9,130 nucleotides of DNA from Thermoanaerobaculales bacterium (GCA_029938595.1 JAOZUP010000143.1:1-9130); one strand, 5' to 3'. Positions 1-7,092 are shown, counted from the stretch's first letter. The notes: a model not told the origin generated them from the sequence alone. Program-made: numbers and translations.

Positions 1-525
1 GTGCGCCGTATCGGTTACGGCGCGAGCTTCGCGCAGAATGGCATCCTGCTCGGCCGGCGTCATCCACTCCCCCCCGAATTTCACGTATCCGCGCGCCTTG
101 TAGGCCTCCTCCTCCGACATCCAGCGCCCGTCATGCTCCACTCGTCCGAGGGCGGCGTTGGCCTCCGGGTGGTCGGGGCTTATAGAAAGCACCTTCTCGT
201 AGGCTCGCCGCGACTGGGTTCCCAGACCTTCGCTCGAGGCCCACCGTGCGAGCTCGAGCCACCCGTCGAGATCGTTCTCGTCCAGACGGCCCGCCCGTTC
301 GTCGTAGTCGTCAAGTGGCGAGCGCCCTTCCTCGATTCGATCTACGCTCTCCATCGATAGGGTGATGCTCCCCGCGCCAATATCGATCTCCACCGACGAT
401 GCCGTGCGCTCGATGACGCGACCCTCGACGCTTCCGCCACTCTTCAAATGGACCACGTCAGCACGAATCGAAGAGACCGCGAAGACAACAAGACAACAGA
501 AGAAAACCCGTAATGATTTGTTCAT
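1..525 (-). CDS. Exported LKSGG/TPR-like hypothetical protein, 3' end beyond left edge
   Basis: Reading the minus strand from the ATG at 525 gives 175 codons without a stop up to the window edge. The protein starts with a short signal peptide (MNKSLRV, then a hydrophobic stretch to about residue 21, likely cut at IRA-DVV). Next comes a small beta-rich module (VVHLKSGGSVEGRVIE, about residues 23-65), then an acidic segment ending in a helical, TPR-like part (LDENDLDGWLELARWA ... AYEKVLSISPDHPEANAALG). The visible end has GRWMSEEEAYKARGY and FGGEWMTPAEQ, a repeated 'G-x-W-[MV]-[ST]' pattern I associate with uncharacterised exported proteins of planctomycetes, myxobacteria and acidobacteria. A GGAG ribosome site (535-538) sits 9 nt before the ATG, and a good promoter lies at 552-580. 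The plus-strand open frames over this stretch are shadows. Function is unknown; a periplasmic or envelope role is inference. Confidence 0.85.
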   Translation of the reverse strand, partial: MNKSLRVFFCCLVVFAVSSIRADVVHLKSGGSVEGRVIERTASSVEIDIGAGSITLSMESVDRIEEGRSPLDDYDERAGRLDENDLDGWLELARWASSEGLGTQSRRAYEKVLSISPDHPEANAALGRVEHDGRWMSEEEAYKARGYVKFGGEWMTPAEQDAILREARAVTDTAH

Positions 526-551
526 TTTCGAAAACTCCAGTGGTGTGGGTC

Positions 552-580
552 ATTCTATGAGAAGCGCGAGAACGCGTCAA
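552..580 (-). promoter_or_regulatory. Sigma70-type promoter for the exported protein gene at 525
   Basis: On the minus strand there is a -35 TTGACG (575-580) and a -10 TAGAAT (552-557) separated by exactly 17 nt. Transcription would start near 545, giving a leader of about 20 nt that contains the GGAG site. The RayT cassette ends only about 30 bp upstream of the -35, so the insertion left this promoter intact. Assignment is by consensus match only. Confidence 0.6.
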
Positions 581-599
581 CCAAAATGAAAAGGGGCCT

Positions 600-619
600 G
601 GAAGGTGCCGGAAGGTGCC
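600..619. repeat. Tandem 10-bp repeat at the outer edge of the RayT left end
   Basis: The 10-mer GGAAGGTGCC occurs twice in direct succession (600-609 and 610-619). The second copy runs into the palindromic core GGTGCCAGGCACC of the RayT left end. It may be a partial duplication of the REP foot during insertion or slippage. Confidence 0.7.
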
Positions 620-641
620 AGGCACCCGGGTATTGATGTTA
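614..641. repeat. Left REP-like end of the RayT cassette
   Basis: It contains the perfect palindrome GGTGCC-A-GGCACC (614-626) followed by GGGTATTGATGTTA. The segment 615-641 is the reverse complement of 1678-1704 at 26 of 27 positions, the only difference being one base just after the palindrome. It lies 4 bp beyond the transposase stop codon. Palindromic REP-like sequences in inverted orientation on both sides of the transposase are the known layout of RayT elements. Confidence 0.8.
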
Positions 642-645
642 CGGC

Positions 646-1644
646 TCATCCTCCATCATCAATCGACTTGACGATGACCGAATCCACCCGCTGGATCTTC
701 GCTCGGAAGTTCGGGTCCTCGACCCTTCGCAAAGCCGCCCTGCTCACGAGTCGACTCGCGGTCTCGAGGTGCTTATCGAGGCCCTCGGCCAGTTCCTTCA
801 CAGCAAATCCATAGAGCTCAACACCAAGCCAGGCCAGTATCTCTCGACCTTCTACGATCGTTTCCCCTCGTTTCCGTCCCTTGAGATCAGCAAGCGGGAT
901 CTCGACCGCTTCAGCCCCCCGATCGAGGAAGTCCCGGAGCTTCATCCCCCACCTCAACGAGACAGTGCTTAACCCGTCCATTCCGATCCGCGGGCGCGAA
1001 TCGTCGACGGTGATCTCCCCTCCCCTCTCGCTCTTGGGAGGACGCCCGACTCGCCACCACGGAAGCCCACCGGGGTCCTCTTCCCGCCAATCCTCTTCCA
1101 ATACGCCCGACATAGCAGATCGATACCCGGCTAAAGCGGGTCGGCGTTCGTCGTCAAAGGCCAGAAGCGTCTCATCGACATCGACCAGCCGGCGACCGAC
1201 CGCCCTTCCAATCACCTCCCGGTGACCGCACCACCGATATTTTGCCGCGTCCTTCACGACCCCGGCCATGACCGGGTTGAGATGAATGTAGGCGATGAGT
1301 TGCCTCAGATACTCCGCGTCCCCAACAAACTTCGATCGATAACGGCCCTGCCAGAGTGGGCCGAACACCCGGTGCCGGCCGTTGTAACTCTGCGAATACC
1401 GATGATGGATGTATCGCATCGATCGCGACAACGACACTTCCCCCATTCGCACCGCGAGATGGTAGTGGTTCGACATAACGCACCAGGCAAGGACCTGGAA
1501 GTCGTCTCGCTTCTTTGTTGCGGCAAGCAGCGCCTCGAATCTGTCCGCCTCGCCCTCGTCACGGAAGACGTGCTGACCGCGAGACACCCGGTTGTACACG
1601 TGGTAGATCCCACCAGCCAACAGATTCCTCGGCCGACGACCCAT
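646..1644 (-). CDS. RayT-type tyrosine transposase (Y1_Tnp / IS200-like HUH family), long form
   Basis: This 332-residue protein belongs to the REP-associated Y1 transposases, which cut and join single-stranded DNA at REP hairpins. Residues 1-135 form the catalytic domain: IYHVYNRV (13-20), the HUH metal site H60-Y61-H62 in SNHYHLAV, LWQGRYRSKF (98-107), and the likely nucleophile Tyr119 in AYIHLNPV. It is well above the roughly 150-200 residues of compact relatives. The extra C-terminal half ends in a helical segment (about 262-315, REILAWLGVELYGFAVKELA) resembling a DnaA C-terminal-like helix-turn-helix, a fusion known in some long RayTs. That domain call is by eye. The ATG at 1644 is supported by GGAGG (1651-1655) 6 nt upstream. 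The cassette end probably supplies its own promoter. No frameshift or lost catalytic residue is seen, so it may be active. Confidence 0.9.
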   Translation of the reverse strand: MGRRPRNLLAGGIYHVYNRVSRGQHVFRDEGEADRFEALLAATKKRDDFQVLAWCVMSNHYHLAVRMGEVSLSRSMRYIHHRYSQSYNGRHRVFGPLWQGRYRSKFVGDAEYLRQLIAYIHLNPVMAGVVKDAAKYRWCGHREVIGRAVGRRLVDVDETLLAFDDERRPALAGYRSAMSGVLEEDWREEDPGGLPWWRVGRPPKSERGGEITVDDSRPRIGMDGLSTVSLRWGMKLRDFLDRGAEAVEIPLADLKGRKRGETIVEGREILAWLGVELYGFAVKELAEGLDKHLETASRLVSRAALRRVEDPNFRAKIQRVDSVIVKSIDDGG

Positions 1645-1650
1645 CCCCCA

Positions 1651-1704
1651 CCTCCACCTGGTTCGATGGAATGGTTATAACATCAATACCCTGGTGCCTG
1701 GCAC
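1651..1704. repeat. Right REP-like end of the RayT cassette with the transposase leader
   Basis: The segment holds the inverted partner (1678-1704) of the left end plus the transposase ribosome site CCTCC (GGAGG on the minus strand). Bases 1651-1699 match 9035-9083, upstream of the second RayT, at 44 of 49 positions, so the whole upstream end is a conserved family feature. The outer part GGTGCCTGGCACGTTTAT (1693-1710) also matches 7065-7082 at 17 of 18 positions. Confidence 0.75.
1674..1682 (-). promoter_or_regulatory. Candidate extended -10 promoter of the RayT gene inside the cassette end
   Basis: The minus strand reads TGTTATAAC, an extended -10 (TG-n-TATAAC) about 30 nt before the start codon. 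The second RayT end has TGTTATGAA at the same place (9058-9066). No clear -35 is seen. Conservation between the two ends could equally reflect transposase binding, so this is tentative. Confidence 0.35.
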
Positions 1705-1742
1705 GTTTATGAGTAGACCGACCACTCGCGATCAAAGACCCG

Positions 1743-1751
1743 TGCTACGAT
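1743..1751 (+). promoter_or_regulatory. Candidate extended -10 promoter of the PDZ operon
   Basis: TGCTACGAT is an extended -10 (TG-n-TACGAT) giving a leader of about 65 nt before the ATG at 1824. The -35 region is poor. The same TG-n-TACGAT form occurs ahead of the beta-helix gene at 7178-7186. The leader also contains the AT-rich half-palindrome TTGAT..ATCAA (1781-1796), a possible operator. Both calls are weak. Confidence 0.25.
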
Positions 1752-1823
1752 GAGCACAGAAAAGGCACTCTCACTGAGAATTGATTACTTGATCAACCGT
1801 TCTTGAAGAGACGCAGGTGAGAT

Positions 1824-2999
1824 ATGTGGGCGAGATCGTTGCGGCAGATGCTTCGAAGGTCATTGTTCAAGAAGACCGGCTCCCGGGGGAATCGTCGGCT
1901 GACCGTCTTCGCGATCGCGCTCCTGGCCATCCCAGCCACGGCCTGGCCGGCTGACATTCACGGCAATCGGTTCATCTTCGAGGGCCTTGACTGCAGCGAG
2001 GAGCGCTTCGAGGTCTTTGTCCGCGCCCTCGCGGCCGCCCAGCTGCTGGGGTACGAGACGCGCGACGTCGACAACCAGCGCCACACCTTCAGCGGCTGGC
2101 TCAAGACCCCGGACCGGCGTGTCGAGCTCTCGGCCGAGGTCGGTTGCTCCGGCACCGCCGATGCTTCGTCCGAGGGCATTCCCGGTTCTCCAGGCGTGGT
2201 GGTCGACGTATTGTTCCGAGCGAAGAGAGGCGGTCGTGCAGCCGCCCAGGCCGAGGCTGTCCGCTTCGAGACCCGGTTGCGCCATCTGGTCGTATCCATG
2301 AATCGTCCCAAGGCGTGTCTCGGCATCTCGGTGCACGACGTGGCCTCGCTCGAGGACGCAACCCGGGCGGCGCTCGGTGTTGAATCTGGTTTCGTGGTGG
2401 CCGAGATCCACGAGGGCGGGCCCGCCGCAGCGGTCGGGATCCAGCCAGGGGACGTGTTGCTCGGCGTAGACGGGATGGAGATTGCCGACCTCGCGGCGCT
2501 GGGCGAGCTATTGCGGATAAAGGTGCCGGGTGACGAGATCGTGGTTCTCGTGCTCCGTGACAGCGCCACGAGACGCACGACACTGGTGCTCGGTCGCAGA
2601 GAAATGGACGGGACGTGCGCAACAATGGCGCGATCAGCTGAGCTGGCGCCGGCCGTCGCGACAACGCCGTCGGCCCCATCTCTCACCGTCAGCGCGGTCG
2701 AGTTGGTGCCGCAGCCGGTGGCGCCAGGCGCTCCGTTCGATGTCCAGCTCATCATCGATGTGCTCAATCCGTCGATCACGACGGGCGAGGTCGACGTGAC
2801 GCTGCGGGTGGAGATCCTGCGAGGCGGCGAGGTCCTATATACGGCGCGACCCGAGACGGTGCGCTGCACCAATCGCAACGCCACCAACGTGGTCAAACAC
2901 CTGAAGGCTGGTCGCGATGCCGGCAGCTACGAGGTCCGCTTGACCGTCGAAGAGGGATCCCGGCGCGATCAAAGGACGGTCTCTCTGGAGATCCGTTAG
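1824..2999 (+). CDS. Exported PDZ-domain protein with C-terminal CARDB/Ig-like domain
   Basis: This is a 391-residue protein. Residues 1-43 look like a signal peptide with a long basic start (RR, KK, R) and the hydrophobic core LTVFAIALLAIPATAWPA, cut before D44. Residues 44-160 form an unrecognised domain with a Cys pair (C57, C108). Residues 165-258 are a PDZ domain: LGISV start, SGFVVAEIHEGGPAAAVGI, GIQPGDVLLGVDGMEI, then the strands ending VLRDSATRRTTLVLG. PDZ domains bind peptide C-termini and are usually attached to DegP/HtrA-type or Ctp proteases, but no Ser-His-Asp protease domain is present here. Residues 286-390 form a beta-sandwich like CARDB domains (VSAVELVPQPVAPGAPFDV ... GSYEVRLTVEEG). 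An AGG ribosome site lies 6 nt before ATG 1824; ATG 1848 is a possible later start. The next gene follows after 10 bp. It may act as an adaptor for exported proteins (inference). Confidence 0.88.
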   Translation: MWARSLRQMLRRSLFKKTGSRGNRRLTVFAIALLAIPATAWPADIHGNRFIFEGLDCSEERFEVFVRALAAAQLLGYETRDVDNQRHTFSGWLKTPDRRVELSAEVGCSGTADASSEGIPGSPGVVVDVLFRAKRGGRAAAQAEAVRFETRLRHLVVSMNRPKACLGISVHDVASLEDATRAALGVESGFVVAEIHEGGPAAAVGIQPGDVLLGVDGMEIADLAALGELLRIKVPGDEIVVLVLRDSATRRTTLVLGRREMDGTCATMARSAELAPAVATTPSAPSLTVSAVELVPQPVAPGAPFDVQLIIDVLNPSITTGEVDVTLRVEILRGGEVLYTARPETVRCTNRNATNVVKHLKAGRDAGSYEVRLTVEEGSRRDQRTVSLEIR

Positions 3000-3009
3000 G
3001 GAGGCGAGC

Positions 3010-6000
3010 ATGGCATTGATGAGAGTCGCGGCACGACCGATCCTCATCCTGGTTGCGACCATGCTCGTTGTTGGTGGCGTCATCACACCGGCGCCCGCAT
3101 CCGACGATAGCCCACCAGAACTCGCCCGATTGCAGCGAGAGATCGACATTCTGATAGATCGCGCGGTCGAATATCGCGAGGAGGGAGAGCATGAGTATGG
3201 GATCGGTAAACTCCAGCTGGCCATAACCTACGCACAAAGGGCCATGCAGGAATTTGGGGTTGAAAAGGCCTCTTTCTACCGCCTGATCGTCGAGGCCCAG
3301 GCCTCGGTCGTCGCATGCGCCCGTGCTCTCGATGCGATCCTCTACCAGATGGACTCCGAAGTCCGGAACTTTCACGTGGACCGGCTCGATGACCCTTCCG
3401 TGCGCAAAGCGCGACAGATCGCCGAGAGTCTGCAATCCGTTCCCGGAACCGCCGACGGCCTGGTGCTGGACCTGAGGATCGACCTTCGCGCCTACATCGC
3501 CGCCCTATATTCGCAACCCTTGCGGAAGTACCTCGAGCCCGAGGCCGAGGAACACCTCCAATTCGTCGTCGACACCATCGGGCAGGAGGTGGACCAAGCC
3601 TGTCGGACCGGATCGCTGGATGAGGCTCGAGCGCTCATCGATCACGCCCGCTTCCGCGGCGAGGAGGTCATTGAGGCTGCCCAGGCCGCCAAGCGTTGGA
3701 CCGACCTCGTCTACAACACGGGGATGGATGTAGAGCTCGCAGGCCACCGCGCGACGGTCCTTCGCCAACGCGTTGAAGGGCTCGACCGCGATGTGGCCGA
3801 ATGGGAGAGCGCCCTGGCGCTGCTCGATACCGGAGAAACGCAGCGACTCGAGCAGATGTTGATCGAAGCGAGAGAAAAGCTCCTACCAACTCTGTTGGAA
3901 CAAACGATGCTGACGGTTGAGCTCGACGATGTCTACGGGTGGGGCCTGACTAATCTCCAGATGCTCGACACCGAGCTGTACTTCTCGACCAAGGACGATA
4001 TGGGTCGGGATTGGGTCCAGAGCGCTCAGGCGATTGTTGATGGCGTCGTGGTCGAGATCGAGAATCTCGAGAATCTCACCGCGCAGGTCGAACGCTCTCG
4101 AGCGGTGCTCCGCGACCTCAGGATCTGGATTGACCAGTTTCAGGGTCCCGCCAATCTCGGTTTCATCGATGATTTTCTGGCCGAGGTGCTATCGACGGTG
4201 TTCGACCTCAGAGGGTGGAAGCTGCAGGTTGATAATCACCTGGAGCGCGGCCGGCAGTGTGTCGAAAACCTGGCTCGCGGCGCGGCGCCTTCTTCGACCC
4301 CGCCAATGCCCATCACCTCCCCTGCTGCAGTGGGATCCCCGGCGCCCGTGGCCCCGACGCCCCCGGCACGACCCACCGGAGTTCCGCCGCCGCCCGCCCC
4401 GGTTCCGACATTGCCACCACCATCGAGTATCCAACCCGATGTTGCCGGTGGGCTCAAGATCACCGGCCCGTCGCGCATCGGTGTCGGCTGGACCGTGACG
4501 CTGGTCGCCACCGACCATGGTGGACGTCCGGCCGTGGGTGTGTCCTGGCACTCCCTGTCCGACAACATCCAGCTTCACGACGACGGCACCGTCAAGGGCC
4601 TCGCCACCGGACCGGCGACGGTGATGGCCACGGTTGACGGCATGCGTGCGTTCTTCGACTTCGAGGTGGTCGCCGACGGCGGGGCGCCGGCGGCTCCCGG
4701 CGGGCCGCCGTCGCTGGTCACACCGCTGCCCGACGTGGCGGTGGTGCCCTCGGTCTCGCCGACTCCCATACCGGTGCCCCCTTCGACACCGCCGACGCCG
4801 GCCGACGCCAGAACCACCGACTGGCCGGACCCGGACCCGGCCCCGAGCTCGTGGGAGTCCGACGAGGACGGCGGTTCTCGGGTCGATGATGCCTCCCCCA
4901 CGACGGCAGCGGCTGGCAGCGGCGGCGGTTTTGAAGACCTCGGCACCGAGGTCGGTGTCGGAGACGAGCCGGCCGAGAGATCATCGCCCACAACCGGTGC
5001 CGAGGCGCCATCCCTGCCGGGGGAAATCATCATTGAGGAGACCGCTGAGCCTGACACCTCGCCCCGGATCTCCGACGCTCCCGAGGCGGCCGGCGGATTC
5101 GAAAACCTGGGGATCGAGGTCGGCAGACCCGACGACCAGGCTCCACCGGCAGATCGGGAGCAGCCCGGTCAGGGAATCACCCCGATGGGCGCCGAAGCCA
5201 CCGAACCATCGCCGCCTCAAGCTCCGGCCCAACCCCCTGGGCCGACCGACCCGCCCCCAACCGGGCATACGGGTTCGACGTCCGACGAGCCATCCACCAC
5301 GCCGCCGGTCGAGCCGGCCGGACTCAACTTCATGGGCGTGGAGGTGGGTCAGATGCAGGCTCCAACCGGCGGTTCAGGGGGGGCGATTCCCTTATTGCCT
5401 CCGCCGGGAAGCGACGATTCCCGGGCTTCCGGTACTCCACCGCCGGGCGGCGCCCCGCCGCCCCCCGATGACGACCGGCGGCCATTCGTACCGCAGCGTG
5501 TGAACGTCACAGGTGCCGGTCAGCCCGCCGCCTACCACATCTTCGCCACCTGCTCCCGCCTCGGCTGGGCGGGCGCCCTGGCCCGCTACTCGGTGGGCCC
5601 GGCCGACACCGCCATCGCCGACCACCTGCTGGTCGCCGGCGAGCATGCCATGTGGGCCAACCGGACGTCGTACCCGCCGACCCCGGCCTGGCCCGGCTGG
5701 CAGGCTCGCCGCGGACTGTGGGGCGACTGGGCGGCGCGGTTGGCGCAGACCCGCGATCCGGTCTTCCGCGGTCAGATGGCCAACTCTCTGACAACCGCCC
5801 ACGAGCCGCTGGCCCAGTCCCTGGCCGTCCAGACCGTGGGCGACACCTATCGCACGCCGAGCTGTGACGCCGAGTACTGCCGGCTCGGTTTTCTCATGGC
5901 CTGGGGCCAGCAGGCGCTGGCCATCTCCGAGGAGGCCCAGCGCAACGGCAACTCCCAGGTTGCCCAGGCGGCCGCAATCGACGGCCGGCAGCGGTTGCGG

Positions 6001-7053
6001 CTGGCCCGTGACCGGCTGCCGGGTTATCAGCGGATCATCCCAGCGTCCGGTCGTTGCGCCGACTTGACGTCGATCGGCGGCCAGCTCGAGGCCGCCATCG
6101 GCGGCCCCAGCACCGCAGCGGCGCGGGCCGCCTGGGAGACCGCGCTCAGAGCGATCATGGCCCTCGCCGGGGAGAGTCCGGTGCGGTCGGCTGCAGGCGG
6201 GTCCGCCTCCGCCAGTTCATCAAGCGGCCGGTGTCCGGTTGTCCACTTCAATGGCGAGATCGAAGGAGACTGGACCTGGGGTTACTGTGGTCTGAGATTC
6301 AGTCGGGTTGGTGACGAATGGGTTGGGGCCTTAATTCGGATCAACGATGCCATGTGGGACAATGGTCACCGAGCCGGTGAGCCCTACTATCGGCTACGGC
6401 GCACCGGCCCCCTGACCTATCAAGGGAAGTTGATCACTAAATGGGGGGATGGTGGTGTCCTATCGGAGGGTGATGTCACACCGGTCAACATCACTGTAAT
6501 TATGGCCGGCCAGAGCCACCTTCTAAGGGCCGAAACACTCGTCTCGGGAGGGATGTATTCAAGGAACTTCGACGATTCGTGCAAAAGGCCCAATTTGCCG
6601 TCTCTCTCGATTGGATGCGCGCAGACCCAGAATGATCAACTCGAATGCAGCGTTGAATGTGATTCGGACCCCTATCTCGAGGAAGACCCGACCAGCGGCC
6701 CCGACAAGCTCCGTCAGCAGGGATATCCACTTATCGTCTTTGGACCGGCGACACTCATCCAAACCTCATCCTGGATCCTCGAGCACGCGGATCAGCCACT
6801 GTGTCTCGATTCCTTGTCACCTCCATCAGGGGCTGACGAATGGCGCCCGCCCGCTCCCTCTGGACCGCCTCCCAGCGGCGGACTCGGTGACATGCAAATG
6901 ATGGGCGTCGAGGGTCCCGGCGACACCCGGGCCGGCCTCGAGCGCGCGGCCTGCGAGGCCGCCGGCCTCACCCAGGCGAACTGCTGCGGTGACTGGAACG
7001 GCCCCTGCCCGGACGGCACCACCGGCTGTCACCGCGTCTGGCGCTGCGACTGA
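3010..7053 (+). CDS. Large exported multidomain protein with BIG2-like domain and Cys-rich tail
   Basis: I do not recognise this 1347-residue protein as a whole. It has a signal peptide (1-30, ILILVATMLVVGG core, cut at APA-S). Residues 33-425 are mostly alpha-helical and acidic with a coiled-coil-like part around 245-300. A Pro-rich linker (about 427-475) leads to a BIG2-like Ig domain (about 480-555; LKITGPSRIGVG, VSWHSLSDNIQLHDDGTVKGLATGPATVMATVDG). Residues 557-828 are a low-complexity Pro/Ser/Gly/Asp linker with a recurring motif such as FENLGIEVG. Residues 829-1057 form a Trp/Ala-rich helical domain with a few Cys. Residues 1073-1270 form a Cys-containing, probably beta-rich domain written in lower-GC codons. 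A last motif copy (1295-1303) precedes a tail with six Cys (CCGDWNGPCPDG). GGAGG (3000-3004) lies 5 nt before the ATG, right behind the PDZ gene, so the two are probably co-transcribed. A surface or periplasmic scaffold or binding role is inference. Confidence 0.88.
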   Translation: MALMRVAARPILILVATMLVVGGVITPAPASDDSPPELARLQREIDILIDRAVEYREEGEHEYGIGKLQLAITYAQRAMQEFGVEKASFYRLIVEAQASVVACARALDAILYQMDSEVRNFHVDRLDDPSVRKARQIAESLQSVPGTADGLVLDLRIDLRAYIAALYSQPLRKYLEPEAEEHLQFVVDTIGQEVDQACRTGSLDEARALIDHARFRGEEVIEAAQAAKRWTDLVYNTGMDVELAGHRATVLRQRVEGLDRDVAEWESALALLDTGETQRLEQMLIEAREKLLPTLLEQTMLTVELDDVYGWGLTNLQMLDTELYFSTKDDMGRDWVQSAQAIVDGVVVEIENLENLTAQVERSRAVLRDLRIWIDQFQGPANLGFIDDFLAEVLSTVFDLRGWKLQVDNHLERGRQCVENLARGAAPSSTPPMPITSPAAVGSPAPVAPTPPARPTGVPPPPAPVPTLPPPSSIQPDVAGGLKITGPSRIGVGWTVTLVATDHGGRPAVGVSWHSLSDNIQLHDDGTVKGLATGPATVMATVDGMRAFFDFEVVADGGAPAAPGGPPSLVTPLPDVAVVPSVSPTPIPVPPSTPPTPADARTTDWPDPDPAPSSWESDEDGGSRVDDASPTTAAAGSGGGFEDLGTEVGVGDEPAERSSPTTGAEAPSLPGEIIIEETAEPDTSPRISDAPEAAGGFENLGIEVGRPDDQAPPADREQPGQGITPMGAEATEPSPPQAPAQPPGPTDPPPTGHTGSTSDEPSTTPPVEPAGLNFMGVEVGQMQAPTGGSGGAIPLLPPPGSDDSRASGTPPPGGAPPPPDDDRRPFVPQRVNVTGAGQPAAYHIFATCSRLGWAGALARYSVGPADTAIADHLLVAGEHAMWANRTSYPPTPAWPGWQARRGLWGDWAARLAQTRDPVFRGQMANSLTTAHEPLAQSLAVQTVGDTYRTPSCDAEYCRLGFLMAWGQQALAISEEAQRNGNSQVAQAAAIDGRQRLRLARDRLPGYQRIIPASGRCADLTSIGGQLEAAIGGPSTAAARAAWETALRAIMALAGESPVRSAAGGSASASSSSGRCPVVHFNGEIEGDWTWGYCGLRFSRVGDEWVGALIRINDAMWDNGHRAGEPYYRLRRTGPLTYQGKLITKWGDGGVLSEGDVTPVNITVIMAGQSHLLRAETLVSGGMYSRNFDDSCKRPNLPSLSIGCAQTQNDQLECSVECDSDPYLEEDPTSGPDKLRQQGYPLIVFGPATLIQTSSWILEHADQPLCLDSLSPPSGADEWRPPAPSGPPPSGGLGDMQMMGVEGPGDTRAGLERAACEAAGLTQANCCGDWNGPCPDGTTGCHRVWRCD
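4927..5349 (+). other. Recurring short motif in the disordered linker of the 1347-residue protein
   Basis: Within the Pro/Ser/Gly-rich linker the protein repeats FEDLGTEVG (641-649), FENLGIEVG (697-705) and LNFMGVEVG (772-780). A fourth, weaker copy, MQMMGVEGP (1295-1303), lies far downstream near the C-terminus (nt 6892-6918). All are preceded by Gly or Gly-Asp. Two shorter relatives lie between them: TTGAEA (661-666) and TPMGAEA (724-730). The shared pattern is hydrophobic-[ENQ]-x-[LM]-G-x-E. Conservation of hydrophobic and acidic positions inside otherwise low-complexity sequence suggests a binding motif rather than chance. Confidence 0.6.
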
Positions 7054-7064
7054 AGGAAGGAAAA

Positions 7065-7092
7065 GGTGCCTGGCAGGTTTATGGCACGTTTA
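7065..7092. repeat. Solo REP-like element with 11-bp tandem repeat
   Basis: GGTGCCTGGCAGGTTTAT (7065-7082) matches the outer end of the RayT cassette (1693-1710) at 17 of 18 positions. It contains two successive 11-mers, TGGCAGGTTTA (7071-7081) and TGGCACGTTTA (7082-7092), differing at one base. GTGCC (7066-7070) can pair with GGCAC (7083-7087). It lies just after the stop of the large gene. The following run is of A, not T, so I do not call it a plus-strand terminator. Confidence 0.65.

Larger units (their letters stand above)
614..1704 (-). mobile_element. RayT cassette (REP-associated tyrosine transposase with inverted REP ends)
   Basis: A single transposase gene (646-1644) is enclosed by near-identical 27-bp inverted ends (615-641 and 1678-1704), each with a GGTGCC/GGCACC hairpin core. 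Total size is about 1.09 kb. I see no target-site duplication, which is expected for HUH Y1 enzymes that move single-stranded DNA. The cassette separates the minus-strand gene starting at 525 from the plus-strand gene starting at 1824, so it lies in what was a divergent promoter region. Relatives of its palindrome recur at 7065-7092 and 9014-9083. Confidence 0.75.

Noticed and set aside
1..589. Two plus-strand open frames (1-360 and 362-589)
   Set aside because: They lie opposite a minus-strand frame with a signal peptide, ribosome site, promoter and family-like motifs; their own sequences are Arg/Pro/His-rich as expected for shadow frames in GC-rich DNA.
600..1710. CRISPR array
   Set aside because: The repeats are terminal inverted copies around a transposase, not regularly spaced direct repeats; no cas gene is present.
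1860..2896. Long minus-strand open frames of up to 312 codons opposite the PDZ gene
   Set aside because: They are composed of Arg/Ser/Thr/Pro-rich sequence without motifs, while the plus strand gives a clear PDZ protein.
4060..4077. Tandem 9-bp repeat GAGAATCTC
   Set aside because: It encodes ENL twice in a helical coding region and is too short to be more than local coding similarity.
4280..5500. Sequencing frameshift in the low-complexity linker of the large gene
   Set aside because: The frame stays open, the BIG2-like domain and recurring motifs are all in the same frame, and the downstream domains continue in it.
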